Made by a program: the position numbers and the translations under genes
Notes under the pieces: model-generated
What the model was told of the DNA's origin: nothing
The model's database searches: none
The model's input: only the letters and a program-made list of their open reading frames with translations
Source: a bacterium
GTDB taxonomy: Bacteria > Planctomycetota > Planctomycetia > Planctomycetales > Planctomycetaceae
DNA length: 36,907 nucleotides
Assembly: GCA_016124895.1 (NCBI GenBank)
Contig: WGMU01000126.1
Span: 1 to 36,907 of the forward strand
Direction: 5' to 3'
Shown: positions 24,681 to 33,979 of the stretch, in pieces
Layout: each line of letters begins with the position of its first letter
How positions within the stretch are numbered: the stretch's first letter is position 1

Positions 24681-27677
24681 TCATTTCGTCCCCACCAGTA
24701 CGAAGCTGCCCCAGAAGTGCGGGGGCGACCACTTTTCCTGATCGCGGACCCACTTCTGAGCCACATGCAGCGACTTCGCGTAATCAGCGGGCTTGTCGTC
24801 GCCGATGGCTTGAGCGACGCCGGCTGAGAAGTAGCTGACCAGCGACGCGGCGGCTTCGTCGTCAACGACCCAGTCTGTCGCCACCACGCGGCGAGCGCCC
24901 GCTGTCAGGAAGCCACGGGACAGGCCCCAGTGGCCTTCGCTCTGCTGATTCGGGCCGGCATTCGTCGAGCAGGCTGACAGAATCGCCAGTTCGCACGACG
25001 TCAGGTCCAGTGACGGAATCTCCGCCAGCGACAGGAAACCATCGTCGTCGGGGTCCGTGGGATCGGAGCCTGGCTTGAGCAGCAAGCCGCCGAACAGATT
25101 GCCGTAGTTCTGGCTGGAGGTGCCGTGCGTGGCGAGATGGACGATCAGCTTCCCCGCGACGCTGTCCCGCAGATTACGTTCGGTCGCTGATGACTCGCGC
25201 AGAACTCGCGTCGTCATGCCGGCGTACTTGTCGAACACCTGCTGGATGTAGTTCGACTCAGTCGCTGTGTGGTGCAGCCGGTCGAACTGGCCTCCGTACT
25301 GTTCGAACTTCCGACTCATGGAAACGGACTGCAGAAGGCCGTCACTGGAAGCGTTAGAGCCAAAGTCTGAAACCGACACAGACAGTGCCGTGCCGGCTCC
25401 TCGGTTTGGCGCCGGACTGGCACCTGACGCCAGATTCGCGAGCACGGTCGCGGACGGGCAGTACAGGATGGGAGGACCAACGTCGAGCAGATAGAGAGGG
25501 TCCTCACCTGGCTGAACAACCAGCGTCGAGAACGGGATGTTCGCCATCGGGCCGTCAGTGCTTACGACCAGCAGATCAAAGTCACCGTTCTGCAGACGCT
25601 CCTGGACATCTTCCGGGATCAGCAGTTTCCACAGATCATGAAGCCGGTCGGTCACAGCCGCAGTAGTAGCCGGCCTGGCAAGCAGTTGCGGAAGGCTGGT
25701 TCCATCAATCTGAGTCGCCTTTGCCACGGTTTCCAGCACGACTCTCTCACCCTGCCAGTCAATCTGCCTGGCCAGGTCGGCCGGAAGAGGCAACGGTTCT
25801 ACTCGCGACGGCTGATCGTGCTGAATGACGACTCGAGCACTGTGAGCCTGTCCAAACGAGTATTCCAGAAACAGAGCACGATGCTCACGCACCCAGCTCT
25901 CAAGCTCTGAAAGTGAGACCGGCTGCTGATCTCCCGACAGCGCTATCCGGAATGCCCGACTGGAGCTGCAGATATCACGTTCGATATTCACCAGTTCCTT
26001 CTGGACATCCTGAATGTCAGTCTGGATTTTATTAATGTCGATCGAGGTCTGATCCGCGCGAGAGATTCGATGACGCAGCCCGGCCAGCCGGCTGCGGGCG
26101 GCGTCGCGTCGAGCCTGCAGTCGTCTGGCGTCGACGGGGTCCAGGGTCGACATCAGGTCTGAGCCGCTGACCTGCAGTTCCGCCATCAGGACACGTGCCC
26201 GCGATTTCTCCAGTGCTCGAAAAGCTTCCTCGACGTTCCCCAGTTGCGACTGCCAGGCGACCATGCGGTCGTAAGGATGTCGAAAGGCGCTGAAGACCCG
26301 CGCCACGTCAAAGCCGGTTCCGGCTGAATTGACGGCCAGTTGATCTGACGTTTCGATCGCCTTCCGTAAATCCTGCAGGGCAGTCTCTCTGTCGCCGCGA
26401 GCCCAGCGCAGGGTGGCTCTGGTCTCATAATCACTGCTCGAGGCGAGACTACCCGATCGTGAAGCCATCGCGCGATCGATCAGCCTGTCGGCGATGTCCA
26501 GAGCGTCTTTCGGTATGGGAATGTTATCCGAGAATCCGGCAATCACCGTGGCTGCGATTGATGACAGAGCGATCAGGCTGGGATCATCAGCGGGCCTCGA
26601 CTTTTCCAACTGAGCAACCGTCTGTATCAGGGTTTGAAGCCCGCGATCAAATTGCTTGCGCTCCTGCAGAGATTTCATGAATACGATGACACCCAGCCAC
26701 GCTCGAAGCCGGGTCGTCGTGTCATCCGATTTCCCACTGATCTGCGCCGCTTTTCGAAATAGCGCTGTCGCCTCATCGGAACGTTCCGTGCCAAGACACA
26801 CGACAGCGAGCCCCACCACGCAGTCCACGATCTGAGGCGACCGACCGAGCCCGTTTCGTTCAGCAACTTCGATCGCCTTCCGAAAGTATTGTTCTGCATC
26901 GTCTTCTCGTAACTGTCCGACACAGATGGTCCCCAGCTGCGAGAGAGCATTGATTAAGGCGGGAGCTGAAGATATCTGGCCAAAAGACATGTTTTCCAGT
27001 GATCTGACGGCTTCTCTCAGCATCGGCTCCGAATCGGCCGGACGTCGCATCTCGGAATACAGCTTGCCCAGCTGGACACGAGCTGCGGCCAGCGCCTGAT
27101 CGCGAAGCTGCGGGGGACTCTGCCGGGCCAGTTGCAGAGACTGCTTCAGGATCGGTTCCGCCCGAGCGTAGTCACGCTGCCGCATGTAGAGCTGCCCGAG
27201 AGAGACCAGGCTGGCCGTTCGCTGAACGCTTTGAGGCTCGGTGTGTTCGAGACTGGTCTGCAGGGCCTTCTGCATCCACTGATCCGCCTCTCGAAAGCGA
27301 TCCTGCTGCATCAGTGCATCACCGAGCATGTTGTAGCTCATCCAGCGAAACTGACTGGTCGACGGCAGACGCTGCTCACAGATCTGCGTGGCCTCGCGGT
27401 AGTACTTTTCAGCTTCCGTGAACTTGCTCTGCCACAGCAGCGCCATACAGAGGGAATGGATCGCCATCACTCGCGATTCCGGGTTCCGGTTCCCATCAGT
27501 CTGTCGCATCATCTGTCGCGCTGTCGACTCAGCGTTTGCGTACTGACTACTCCCAAGTTCCAGAAAGAACTTTCCCTGAAGCTGTGAGAAGTCCTGAGCA
27601 CTGAGAACCTGACACTGAAGACTCACAACTGCAGAGAGCAGAATTCCGAAGAAACCGACGACTGGATTGGACGTCAT
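24681..27677 (-). CDS. Exported TPR-CHAT protease (998 aa)
   Basis: Last gene of the minus-strand operon, convergent with the caspases. The ATG at 27677 has GAGGG six nt upstream. Residues 1-28 are a signal peptide (VVGFFGILLSAVVSLQCQVLSAQ, signal-peptidase site after LSA). Residues about 30-470 are tetratricopeptide repeats (for example FREADQWMQKALQTSLEHTE and YARAEPILKQSLQLARQSP). A coiled-coil stretch with RRLQARRDAARSRLAGLRHR lies at about 515-580. The C-terminal CHAT domain (about 680-998) holds HLATHG (His about 851) and LSACST (Cys about 903), so the dyad is complete. It ends HFWGSFVLVG, as CHAT domains do. A DPDDDGFLSLAE loop at 875-886 fits an EF-hand pattern. CHAT proteases are separase relatives of the caspase clan, usually switched on by a partner bound to the TPRs. 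Export of one is unusual. Confidence 0.93.
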   Translation of the reverse strand: MTSNPVVGFFGILLSAVVSLQCQVLSAQDFSQLQGKFFLELGSSQYANAESTARQMMRQTDGNRNPESRVMAIHSLCMALLWQSKFTEAEKYYREATQICEQRLPSTSQFRWMSYNMLGDALMQQDRFREADQWMQKALQTSLEHTEPQSVQRTASLVSLGQLYMRQRDYARAEPILKQSLQLARQSPPQLRDQALAAARVQLGKLYSEMRRPADSEPMLREAVRSLENMSFGQISSAPALINALSQLGTICVGQLREDDAEQYFRKAIEVAERNGLGRSPQIVDCVVGLAVVCLGTERSDEATALFRKAAQISGKSDDTTTRLRAWLGVIVFMKSLQERKQFDRGLQTLIQTVAQLEKSRPADDPSLIALSSIAATVIAGFSDNIPIPKDALDIADRLIDRAMASRSGSLASSSDYETRATLRWARGDRETALQDLRKAIETSDQLAVNSAGTGFDVARVFSAFRHPYDRMVAWQSQLGNVEEAFRALEKSRARVLMAELQVSGSDLMSTLDPVDARRLQARRDAARSRLAGLRHRISRADQTSIDINKIQTDIQDVQKELVNIERDICSSSRAFRIALSGDQQPVSLSELESWVREHRALFLEYSFGQAHSARVVIQHDQPSRVEPLPLPADLARQIDWQGERVVLETVAKATQIDGTSLPQLLARPATTAAVTDRLHDLWKLLIPEDVQERLQNGDFDLLVVSTDGPMANIPFSTLVVQPGEDPLYLLDVGPPILYCPSATVLANLASGASPAPNRGAGTALSVSVSDFGSNASSDGLLQSVSMSRKFEQYGGQFDRLHHTATESNYIQQVFDKYAGMTTRVLRESSATERNLRDSVAGKLIVHLATHGTSSQNYGNLFGGLLLKPGSDPTDPDDDGFLSLAEIPSLDLTSCELAILSACSTNAGPNQQSEGHWGLSRGFLTAGARRVVATDWVVDDEAAASLVSYFSAGVAQAIGDDKPADYAKSLHVAQKWVRDQEKWSPPHFWGSFVLVGTK

Positions 27678-27731
27678 GAGGAACCCTCGAATTGTCGTGC
27701 CTGAATTCACTTAAGAGTCGAGAACTTCTGG

Positions 27732-28259
27732 TTATTCCTGACCTGGCCGATGTCGAATGGACCGTCTGGTCCCTGAAGTTTTCCGAATGTCACCCGACCG
27801 TTCACTGAGACGTCCGTGACGCTTCGATCCAAAACTTATTCGATCCTCGTAAACACAGACCTTCTTCTGCCCCACCGGCCTGAATGGTTTGTCGTCGGAG
27901 TGCGGTGCAACCACTGCAGGAACCGTCGTTCGCTGTTCGGGGCGAATGGATGTCGATGGTGAGGAAGTGAGAGGTACCCGGCCAGTCTGAGAAGTGGCGG
28001 GCTTCTCCACAACAACTGCGACTAAAGGCAGAATCCGAAGTGGAGGGCGAGGACGGAACGTCGCAGCGGGCGACGTTTTGATCGCGGCGATGACCCACTG
28101 TGACTGCTGTGGCTGGTTCTCATTCAACATGACAGGATAGATGCAGCTAGTGAAGTATGGGCTTCGTCGCGTCTCGTGTTCACGTACTTGTGTTTGCCGC
28201 GGACGTGGCGTCCCGACAACGTCTGGCACCTTTCCGTCGCAACAAGCTCTCAACTCCAT
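27732..28259 (-). CDS. Hypothetical protein (175 aa)
   Basis: Fills the space between the Hsp70-like gene and the CHAT gene. The ATG at 28259 has GAGAGA six nt upstream, overlapping the Hsp70-like stop region (10 nt between stop and start), and 54 nt separate its stop from the CHAT start. The product has no recognisable domain. A block at about residues 45-90, including QWVIAAIKTSPAATFRP, could be one or two beta strands, and the rest is polar and basic with many Arg, Ser, Thr and Pro. There is no signal peptide. Position and ribosome site favour a real gene; composition argues for caution. It could be a linker or adaptor protein, or a degraded frame. Confidence 0.45.
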   Translation of the reverse strand: MELRACCDGKVPDVVGTPRPRQTQVREHETRRSPYFTSCIYPVMLNENQPQQSQWVIAAIKTSPAATFRPRPPLRILPLVAVVVEKPATSQTGRVPLTSSPSTSIRPEQRTTVPAVVAPHSDDKPFRPVGQKKVCVYEDRISFGSKRHGRLSERSGDIRKTSGTRRSIRHRPGQE

Positions 28260-28269
28260 TTTCAATCTC

Positions 28270-29760
28270 TCAATTCAGGATGCGAACGGTGCTGTACCGC
28301 TCGCGCTGAGCTGCATCGATCGTCTCGGTTGCTGCCATCAGATGACCAGCCGTAACGACTGACTTCTCGTCAGCGACTGTGATGGTTCCGTCCGCTGAAT
28401 ACTCAACATCGACCGTGAGCGCCTCGCCTGCAAACGGCATCCGCACCGGATTCAGGGGAACGGTATCGCCAGTTTCAGGGCGTATCGCAACGAGCGCCAG
28501 AACGGCACTGTCCTGAGTCGAACGCGACCGGAACAGTGTTTTCGAGGCCCGCGCGGGCAGTGGCCATTCCGCCTGAATGAGTATTTCTGTGGTCGTCTGC
28601 CCGCTGGCGTGTCGGACCAGCAATCCGATTGAGAATGACGCGCACCGATTCTCATGAAGGCACGGCTGAAGCCAATCGCCAGTCAGACCGGGATTCGCCG
28701 CAAGGACTGATGCGCCGCAGGCGGCGAGGCCATCCGTATCTGAATCTGCAAGCGTCAGTTGGTGTGGCGATGGAAAGCTCCGGGACAGGAAGTTCGCCAG
28801 CTCACGAACCCAGGCGCTGCTGCCAGTTGCAATCACACGATCGATCGACGCTGCAGTCAATCCGGCCGACAGGGCGGCTTGAGCTGAGATCGTCTGTAAC
28901 TCGCGAAGCAGCCAGTTGAGGACTGGTTCGAGATCTGCCTTTGTCATTCGGACCGTTTGAACGCGTCCTCCCAGCAGCAGAGACCGCTGTACGGAGGCCG
29001 CGTTCTGCGACCACAGATCACGAATCAAGGCATCAGCATGACGCTTGAGAGCCACACCTGCTGCTGGGTCGGCCTGCGGGTCGTACCCGGAATGCTGAGC
29101 TGCAAACTGCTGAGCAATGATGTGCTGGACTTTCTGATTGACGTTCGCACCAGCGGCCTCGTTCGAACTCTCGCTGGCGATCAGTCGCAACTGGCCGTTG
29201 ACTGCCGTGACAACCGAAGCCGTCAGGCGGCCGTCGTGGATATCTGCGATCAACGCCGTCTTTTCACCGCTGTGCTCGTGCAGTCCGCTGCCGGCCGCAA
29301 TGGCGACCGCTGCCGGGACCAGTCTGCAATCTGTGAAACCTGCAAGTTCTGCCGACTCCAGCAATGCGGACTGGTCTTCTGTCGCCAGTGTTTCAGAGAC
29401 CGCGATTGCGGTCCTCTGCGGAAACCTGTCGTGAAGAGCGATGATATCTCGCCGGAGTTTGGACAAAACCATCGCACCGAGGGACGCAACACGCCATTCA
29501 CGCTGGAGTTCGTCCGTCAGAACGACATCCCTGCTGGCCGGCCGCGCGAACAGATCCTGAGCGACTGGCAGGTCGGGGCGCTCTTCAAGCAGGTCAAGGA
29601 CCGCGTGTCCCACGAGGGCTCCGCTACGGGCAACATGGACGATTGCCGGAGTGGTCAGTTCCGCCGGCTCGCGTGCATCTCCGACCAGACGCGGGACACG
29701 ATCGACACCGTGACATGCCAGCCGCAGCGATGATGTCCGAGTATCAATTCCAGCGCTCAT
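28270..29760 (-). CDS. Degenerate Hsp70 (DnaK-like) protein (496 aa)
   Basis: The ATG at 29760 is chosen because the protein then begins MSAGIDTRTSSLRLA, aligned with the GIDLGTT start of Hsp70; a TTG at 29805, 3 nt after the previous gene, is an alternative. The overall Hsp70 order is kept: phosphate-1 region at 4-12, AIAVSETLATEDQSALLESA and ELAGF (the VPAYF...A...AGL block), LVPAAVAIAAGSG (usually NEPTAAALAYG), LIADIHDGRLTASVV (usually DLGGGTFDVS), IDRVIATGSSAWVREL, then GLAACGASVLA. A short beta substrate-binding-like part (VDVEYSADGTITVADEKS) ends the protein, with no helical lid. Glycines of both phosphate loops (GTT and GGGT) are replaced, so ATP hydrolysis is doubtful. It is probably a scaffold or peptide-binding partner for the neighbouring membrane proteins. 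Confidence 0.85.
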   Translation of the reverse strand: MSAGIDTRTSSLRLACHGVDRVPRLVGDAREPAELTTPAIVHVARSGALVGHAVLDLLEERPDLPVAQDLFARPASRDVVLTDELQREWRVASLGAMVLSKLRRDIIALHDRFPQRTAIAVSETLATEDQSALLESAELAGFTDCRLVPAAVAIAAGSGLHEHSGEKTALIADIHDGRLTASVVTAVNGQLRLIASESSNEAAGANVNQKVQHIIAQQFAAQHSGYDPQADPAAGVALKRHADALIRDLWSQNAASVQRSLLLGGRVQTVRMTKADLEPVLNWLLRELQTISAQAALSAGLTAASIDRVIATGSSAWVRELANFLSRSFPSPHQLTLADSDTDGLAACGASVLAANPGLTGDWLQPCLHENRCASFSIGLLVRHASGQTTTEILIQAEWPLPARASKTLFRSRSTQDSAVLALVAIRPETGDTVPLNPVRMPFAGEALTVDVEYSADGTITVADEKSVVTAGHLMAATETIDAAQRERYSTVRILN

Positions 29761-29808
29761 GGCAGCCTGGTCCGGAGAGCGATCTCTGTCAGCGAGCGTT
29801 GCCAAACA

Positions 29809-31080
29809 TCAGGACAACTGGCGTTTGAGGCCGACGACTGTCTGTCTGAGTGATTCGAGTTCGCGGATCTGCCGATCGGCTGATTGTCGCCGCTCGTTCA
29901 TTTCAGAGGCCATCAGTTCGAAGTCTCGGCGGCTTTGGTCCTGAGTGCGTTGCAGGCATCCGTCGAGCTGATTCCTGATGGCACTCTGCAGCAGCCGGTT
30001 ACGAGCATTCAGACGATCCAGCCACTCCTTCTGCAGTGACTCGTAAAGACGCTTCAATTCCGCTCCCAGTGTATCTCGCAGCCGGATCAGTTCACGTTCA
30101 ATTCGAGCGTCGCGTTCGTCGCGGAAACTGCGGAATGTCCAGACCGTGCCGATGATAAACAGGACGAACATGACCGGAAGCAGCCAGCCAACGAGTCCGC
30201 CCTTGATCCCGAGTGCCGAACCCGCCAGAGAAGCCGTCATCATGATGACGAAGACAGGCCGCCGACCAGAGCTGATACGGTCCATCCACGTTCGCCGAGG
30301 GAGTTCGCCGTGATATCTCGAATTCAGATGAACCAGATCGCAGAGCCTGGCCAGTTCGGTCGTGGAGTCGAAGTCGGGCAGAGCAGACGATCCGAGGCAT
30401 TCCGTATCGTTGAGCAGCTTCGAGACTTCAGTCATGGCTTCACGCTCGGCGGCGTTAAGGAATCCAGCATCTTCCCGCAGATCAATCGCGATCGCGTCTT
30501 CCAGGAGTGATTCAGCCCGCTTCAGAAATTCAGGACTGACGGTAAGACGTGTGACTCGATAGGCGTGTTCTTCTGAGATATCTCCTGGGGACAGATCTTC
30601 CATCAGATTACGGATTCGATTCATCACGGCAGATGCGGGTCGTGCGCGTTCGCGGATTCGATCACTCAGCCTCGCCTGGATGCTGCTCAGCCGTTCGTCC
30701 AGTTGATCTTTCAGTTCAACACAACGTCGCTGAACGGACGCGTCTTCCGGCGAGAGTCCAGCAGGATTCAGCAGCAGTCGTCTTCGCAATTGATATCGCA
30801 GTTTCTGATCGATGACGTCATCCAGCAGGCTGATATCCATTTCCACCTGCTCCGGCAGACTGACACCGAGTGATTGGCCTGCAGTGGAACCGCTTTGCTC
30901 TGCCACGGTTGAGGAGCTGTCCAGCAGTCTCTGAAAGTGTGATGTTAACGGCATCGTGACCTGGCCCTGCTCAAGTCGCTGAGCGACGGACTTTGCAGAG
31001 AGCAGGATGGATTGACAGTTGCGGATCACGTCAGAACTCAAGGGCAGAGAGACTGCTGCAGTGGTCATGGCATCAATCAC
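29809..31080 (-). CDS. Two-TM coiled-coil membrane protein (423 aa)
   Basis: Lies between the kinase-like and Hsp70-like genes, with gaps of 54 nt before it and either 3 nt or 48 nt after, depending on the Hsp70 start. GTG 31080 and ATG 31068 are both possible starts; neither has a strong Shine-Dalgarno. The N-terminal about 270 residues are helical and charged (KLRYQLRRRLLLNPAGLSPE, then VELKDQLDERLSSIQARLSD). Two hydrophobic segments at about 282-300 (VFVIMMTASLAGSALGI) and 305-326 (GWLLPVMFVLFIIGTVWTF) form a hairpin. The last about 95 residues are again a charged coiled coil (ELIRLRDTLGAELKRLYESL to the end). Both long helical parts should face the same side, probably the cytoplasm. No GTPase motif is present, so it is not a dynamin despite the similar shape. 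Family unknown to me. Confidence 0.8.
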   Translation of the reverse strand: MIDAMTTAAVSLPLSSDVIRNCQSILLSAKSVAQRLEQGQVTMPLTSHFQRLLDSSSTVAEQSGSTAGQSLGVSLPEQVEMDISLLDDVIDQKLRYQLRRRLLLNPAGLSPEDASVQRRCVELKDQLDERLSSIQARLSDRIRERARPASAVMNRIRNLMEDLSPGDISEEHAYRVTRLTVSPEFLKRAESLLEDAIAIDLREDAGFLNAAEREAMTEVSKLLNDTECLGSSALPDFDSTTELARLCDLVHLNSRYHGELPRRTWMDRISSGRRPVFVIMMTASLAGSALGIKGGLVGWLLPVMFVLFIIGTVWTFRSFRDERDARIERELIRLRDTLGAELKRLYESLQKEWLDRLNARNRLLQSAIRNQLDGCLQRTQDQSRRDFELMASEMNERRQSADRQIRELESLRQTVVGLKRQLS

Positions 31081-31134
31081 TTTGATCGGGAAGCACGGCT
31101 GGTCCAGTGACGATTATCTGTTTCGCTGTTTGAT

Positions 31135-33795
31135 TCAATCCACCGTCAGCCGCATGGCAACCTGATAGTCATGCTGAGCGGCTTCCGATTCGCCGTGTCC
31201 GAACTTCGCCCGGGCTCGAATCCGGTAACACCACGCGGAGTCCGGACACTTTGAGATCGCGAGCGTGGCATCCTGAATCGCGGACTGGAAGTCGTTTCGT
31301 TCCACTTGAGCTGCCGCCCGGTATGCGTATGCCATGCCGCACTGAGGCTCGACATCAATCAGCCGGCTGCAGTCCTCAATCGTCTTGTCAAAGTGACCGA
31401 GTTCAAAGTTGGCAATCATGCTGATCTGCCAGGCAGTGGAGATGGCGGCGTCGTGCATCAGAACGAAACTGCAGTCTTCGAGTGCATCGGCCCAGTTCTG
31501 TTTCTGCATGGCAACCGTGGCGCGTCCCAGCCGAGCATCAAGGCGATCCGGGCGACGTTCCAGAGCCCATCCATATCGAGCGAAGGCCAGTTCATGCTGA
31601 TTCTCGCTGACATACAGCTCTGCGAGTTGGACCGCAATGTCGACCTGGTTGTGATCGAGCGAGATGGCCTGCTCGCAGTCCTCAATGGCACGCGGTGTCT
31701 CACTCAGCGACATCCACACGGTCGCGCGTTGTGCGTAAAGGTCTGCATTGTCTGCATCGAGTTTGATCGCCATGGTCAGGTCCTCAGCAGCCTGCTGAGG
31801 CCTTTGCAGGTTCAGATGGAGAGTCGCGCGGCGCTGAAGCGCTCGTGTTCGTCGTACGCGGTCTTCCTTTTCCGAGAGTTGAACCCGAAGAATTTCGTCG
31901 ATCAGATGCAGACCCTGGTGTGGATTCTCAACGGCATCCAGCATGGAAAACAGCGACTCGACGACTCTGGCCGGCGCGCCAGCGTAGCGAGTTTCCGCCT
32001 GAGAATAGTATGTGGCTGCATCAGTCGGTTTACCCTGGGTGAGCAATTCGTCCCCCGACAGCAGCAGCGTGTCGATGTCGCTGTATTCCTGCTGAAGTTC
32101 AGGCAATTCGCCGACAACTGCCGGACGCTGCCGCAGCGATTCCACCTTTGTCCGCGTCGGCATCAGCTTGTCAACGGAGTCAATCAGAGTCTTTGCCTGA
32201 CGCAGTGTGTTCTGAGACTCACTGCCATCACCGGCCAGTAACTGCCGGTGGACGGTCTGCAGCAACTCATTCGGGCGACTATACGGATCGAAATCCAGTT
32301 CCGGGTATTTGTGAGATCGCTCGTCGAGCTGTGTCTGCACCAGGTCGTGATCCGCAAGAATGCTCGCCACATTCCCGTGCCAGGCGACGATGCTGTTGAA
32401 GGCCGCTTCGGCCGAATTGAGATTCTCGACAGCGTCCTCATAGGCTCCATCTTTGCCCAGTGTCTCTGCGGCAGCCAGATGTCCCGCCGCGGCCGTCTGC
32501 CATTCCTGTCGACTCAGATGCCGGTCCCAGATTTCCGCAATTCGCTCAGCGGTCTCCAGCTCAGGCCGGAGACCATTCAGTTTCTGCCGAGCATGAGTTG
32601 CCTGTGTCGCCTTTCCGCTGTCTTCTGCATTCGCGAGTTCTTTTTCCCATTTCTCAACTTCACGCGTCAGTCGCTGAGGTTCCGCTGTCAGCCACGCCAG
32701 CAGGCTGTCGGACTGCTTTCGAAGTTCGTTCACCATTCCGAGACGCCGGGCAAACTCGGGCTTCTGTGCCTGTCGCTGCATTTCGATCGCTGCCTGGCGA
32801 TTCTGGTGATTGCGAACTCCGCAGATGAGCAGAGCCGTTGAAATCCCGACGGCAGCAACCGCAGCAATCGTGACTGCCGGATGCGTCTTCGGCGCTGCTG
32901 CTCGCTGTAGCTGCTGATGCAATCTGTGGATGCTCACATTCCGGGATGCAGCGTCGGATGACATCGACCGCATAATGACGCGAGACAACCGTTCGGGAAC
33001 TGTGGACCGGATTTCGCGCGGCGATCGAGCGTCATCGTCTGGTTTCTGGCCGGTCAACAATTCATAGACGACTTCTGCAACCGCCTTCACGTCGTGATGT
33101 CGTGCGACCTGGGCTCGTGACGCGTTCTGCTGGCAGTCATTCTGAACGATCAGTCGGGCAACGCCGTAGTCCGTCAGGACAGCAGAGCCGTTACTGGCAA
33201 GAACGATTGTTTCGGGGCAGACGTTGCCGTGGGCAGATTGGCCATGACAGGCCGCCAGGCAGCGGCAAAGGTCTCCGGCAATCCTGAGTACTTCTTCGAC
33301 GCTGAATCTCTGATTTCGTGTCGTTCGGGAATTCAGTTCGTCACGTAACGTCGTGCCGGTCACAGCTTCAGTGACGATAAAGGCATGGCCGGCAGTCTGG
33401 TGAAATCCCAGAACGCGGGCCAGCAGCGGATGAGAAAGACGACTCGATTCGGCAGCGGCATCCGCAAGCTCGCTCAAACGAGCGGAGTCACCTTTTACAA
33501 ACCGCAAACACACATCCGTGCCCAGAACGTGGTCGGTCGCCAGACAACGGTCCTGGTCCAGAACCTTGCGGATCTCGTAACGCTCGGCCACTCGAGCACC
33601 GACCGCAGGAATCAGTCTGGTCGCCGCTGGACTGTTCATGGTGTCACGAAGGTTCCGGCCGTCAGATGGCATAAGAACGGGGCATTCGAGTCCCGGAAGG
33701 TCCATCTGTTCGGATTCGCTGAGATGACCGTGATTGCCGTCTGCCTGACATTTGTGACTGGCATTCACTGGCTGGCGTACGTTCTCGAAAGTCAT
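31135..33795 (-). CDS. Membrane pseudokinase with C-terminal TPRs (886 aa)
   Basis: The ATG at 33795 has GGGGAG eight nt upstream; a TTG five codons earlier lacks one. The kinase-like domain spans about residues 73-297: RYEIRKVLDQDRCLATDHVL, HPLLARVLGFH, FIVTEAVTGTTLRDEL, AHGNVCPETIVL, VLTDYGVARL and DVKAVAEVVYELLTG. The glycine-rich loop has no glycines. The VAIK lysine position reads CLR. HRD is HGN at 189-191 and the following Lys is Cys. Only the DFG Asp survives, as DYG. Phosphotransfer is therefore unlikely. One transmembrane helix (about 308-326, VTIAAVAAVGISTALLICG) is followed by a coiled-coil region (about 340-540) and about six TPRs (655-886). Planctomycete kinases commonly have this cytoplasmic kinase / external TPR layout. 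It may sense or relay signals across the membrane to the exported CHAT protein; that is inference. Confidence 0.9.
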   Translation of the reverse strand: MTFENVRQPVNASHKCQADGNHGHLSESEQMDLPGLECPVLMPSDGRNLRDTMNSPAATRLIPAVGARVAERYEIRKVLDQDRCLATDHVLGTDVCLRFVKGDSARLSELADAAAESSRLSHPLLARVLGFHQTAGHAFIVTEAVTGTTLRDELNSRTTRNQRFSVEEVLRIAGDLCRCLAACHGQSAHGNVCPETIVLASNGSAVLTDYGVARLIVQNDCQQNASRAQVARHHDVKAVAEVVYELLTGQKPDDDARSPREIRSTVPERLSRVIMRSMSSDAASRNVSIHRLHQQLQRAAAPKTHPAVTIAAVAAVGISTALLICGVRNHQNRQAAIEMQRQAQKPEFARRLGMVNELRKQSDSLLAWLTAEPQRLTREVEKWEKELANAEDSGKATQATHARQKLNGLRPELETAERIAEIWDRHLSRQEWQTAAAGHLAAAETLGKDGAYEDAVENLNSAEAAFNSIVAWHGNVASILADHDLVQTQLDERSHKYPELDFDPYSRPNELLQTVHRQLLAGDGSESQNTLRQAKTLIDSVDKLMPTRTKVESLRQRPAVVGELPELQQEYSDIDTLLLSGDELLTQGKPTDAATYYSQAETRYAGAPARVVESLFSMLDAVENPHQGLHLIDEILRVQLSEKEDRVRRTRALQRRATLHLNLQRPQQAAEDLTMAIKLDADNADLYAQRATVWMSLSETPRAIEDCEQAISLDHNQVDIAVQLAELYVSENQHELAFARYGWALERRPDRLDARLGRATVAMQKQNWADALEDCSFVLMHDAAISTAWQISMIANFELGHFDKTIEDCSRLIDVEPQCGMAYAYRAAAQVERNDFQSAIQDATLAISKCPDSAWCYRIRARAKFGHGESEAAQHDYQVAMRLTVD

Positions 33796-33979
33796 CGGTG
33801 TTCTCCCCAAATCAGAGTCCGAAGGTTTCCAACGCTCTGATTCAACGACGCAGGAATGGCCATGCGTTGCGCGAGATTCTGCCAGAAAAAGATTCTCTGA
33901 CTGCTGGGAGATAGCCCCGAGGGCTCTGCGTCACTGTTTTTCGGCTGAGAACCGAGATCCCGGGGCCGGCGTCTCTGGC

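Noticed and set aside
29809-31080. Possible bacterial dynamin
   Set aside because: The shape (helical domain, TM hairpin, coiled coil) is reminiscent, but no GxxxxGK[ST] or other GTPase motif is present.
31306-32241. 311-codon plus-strand frame
   Set aside because: Antisense to the TPR part of the pseudokinase gene; no support of its own.
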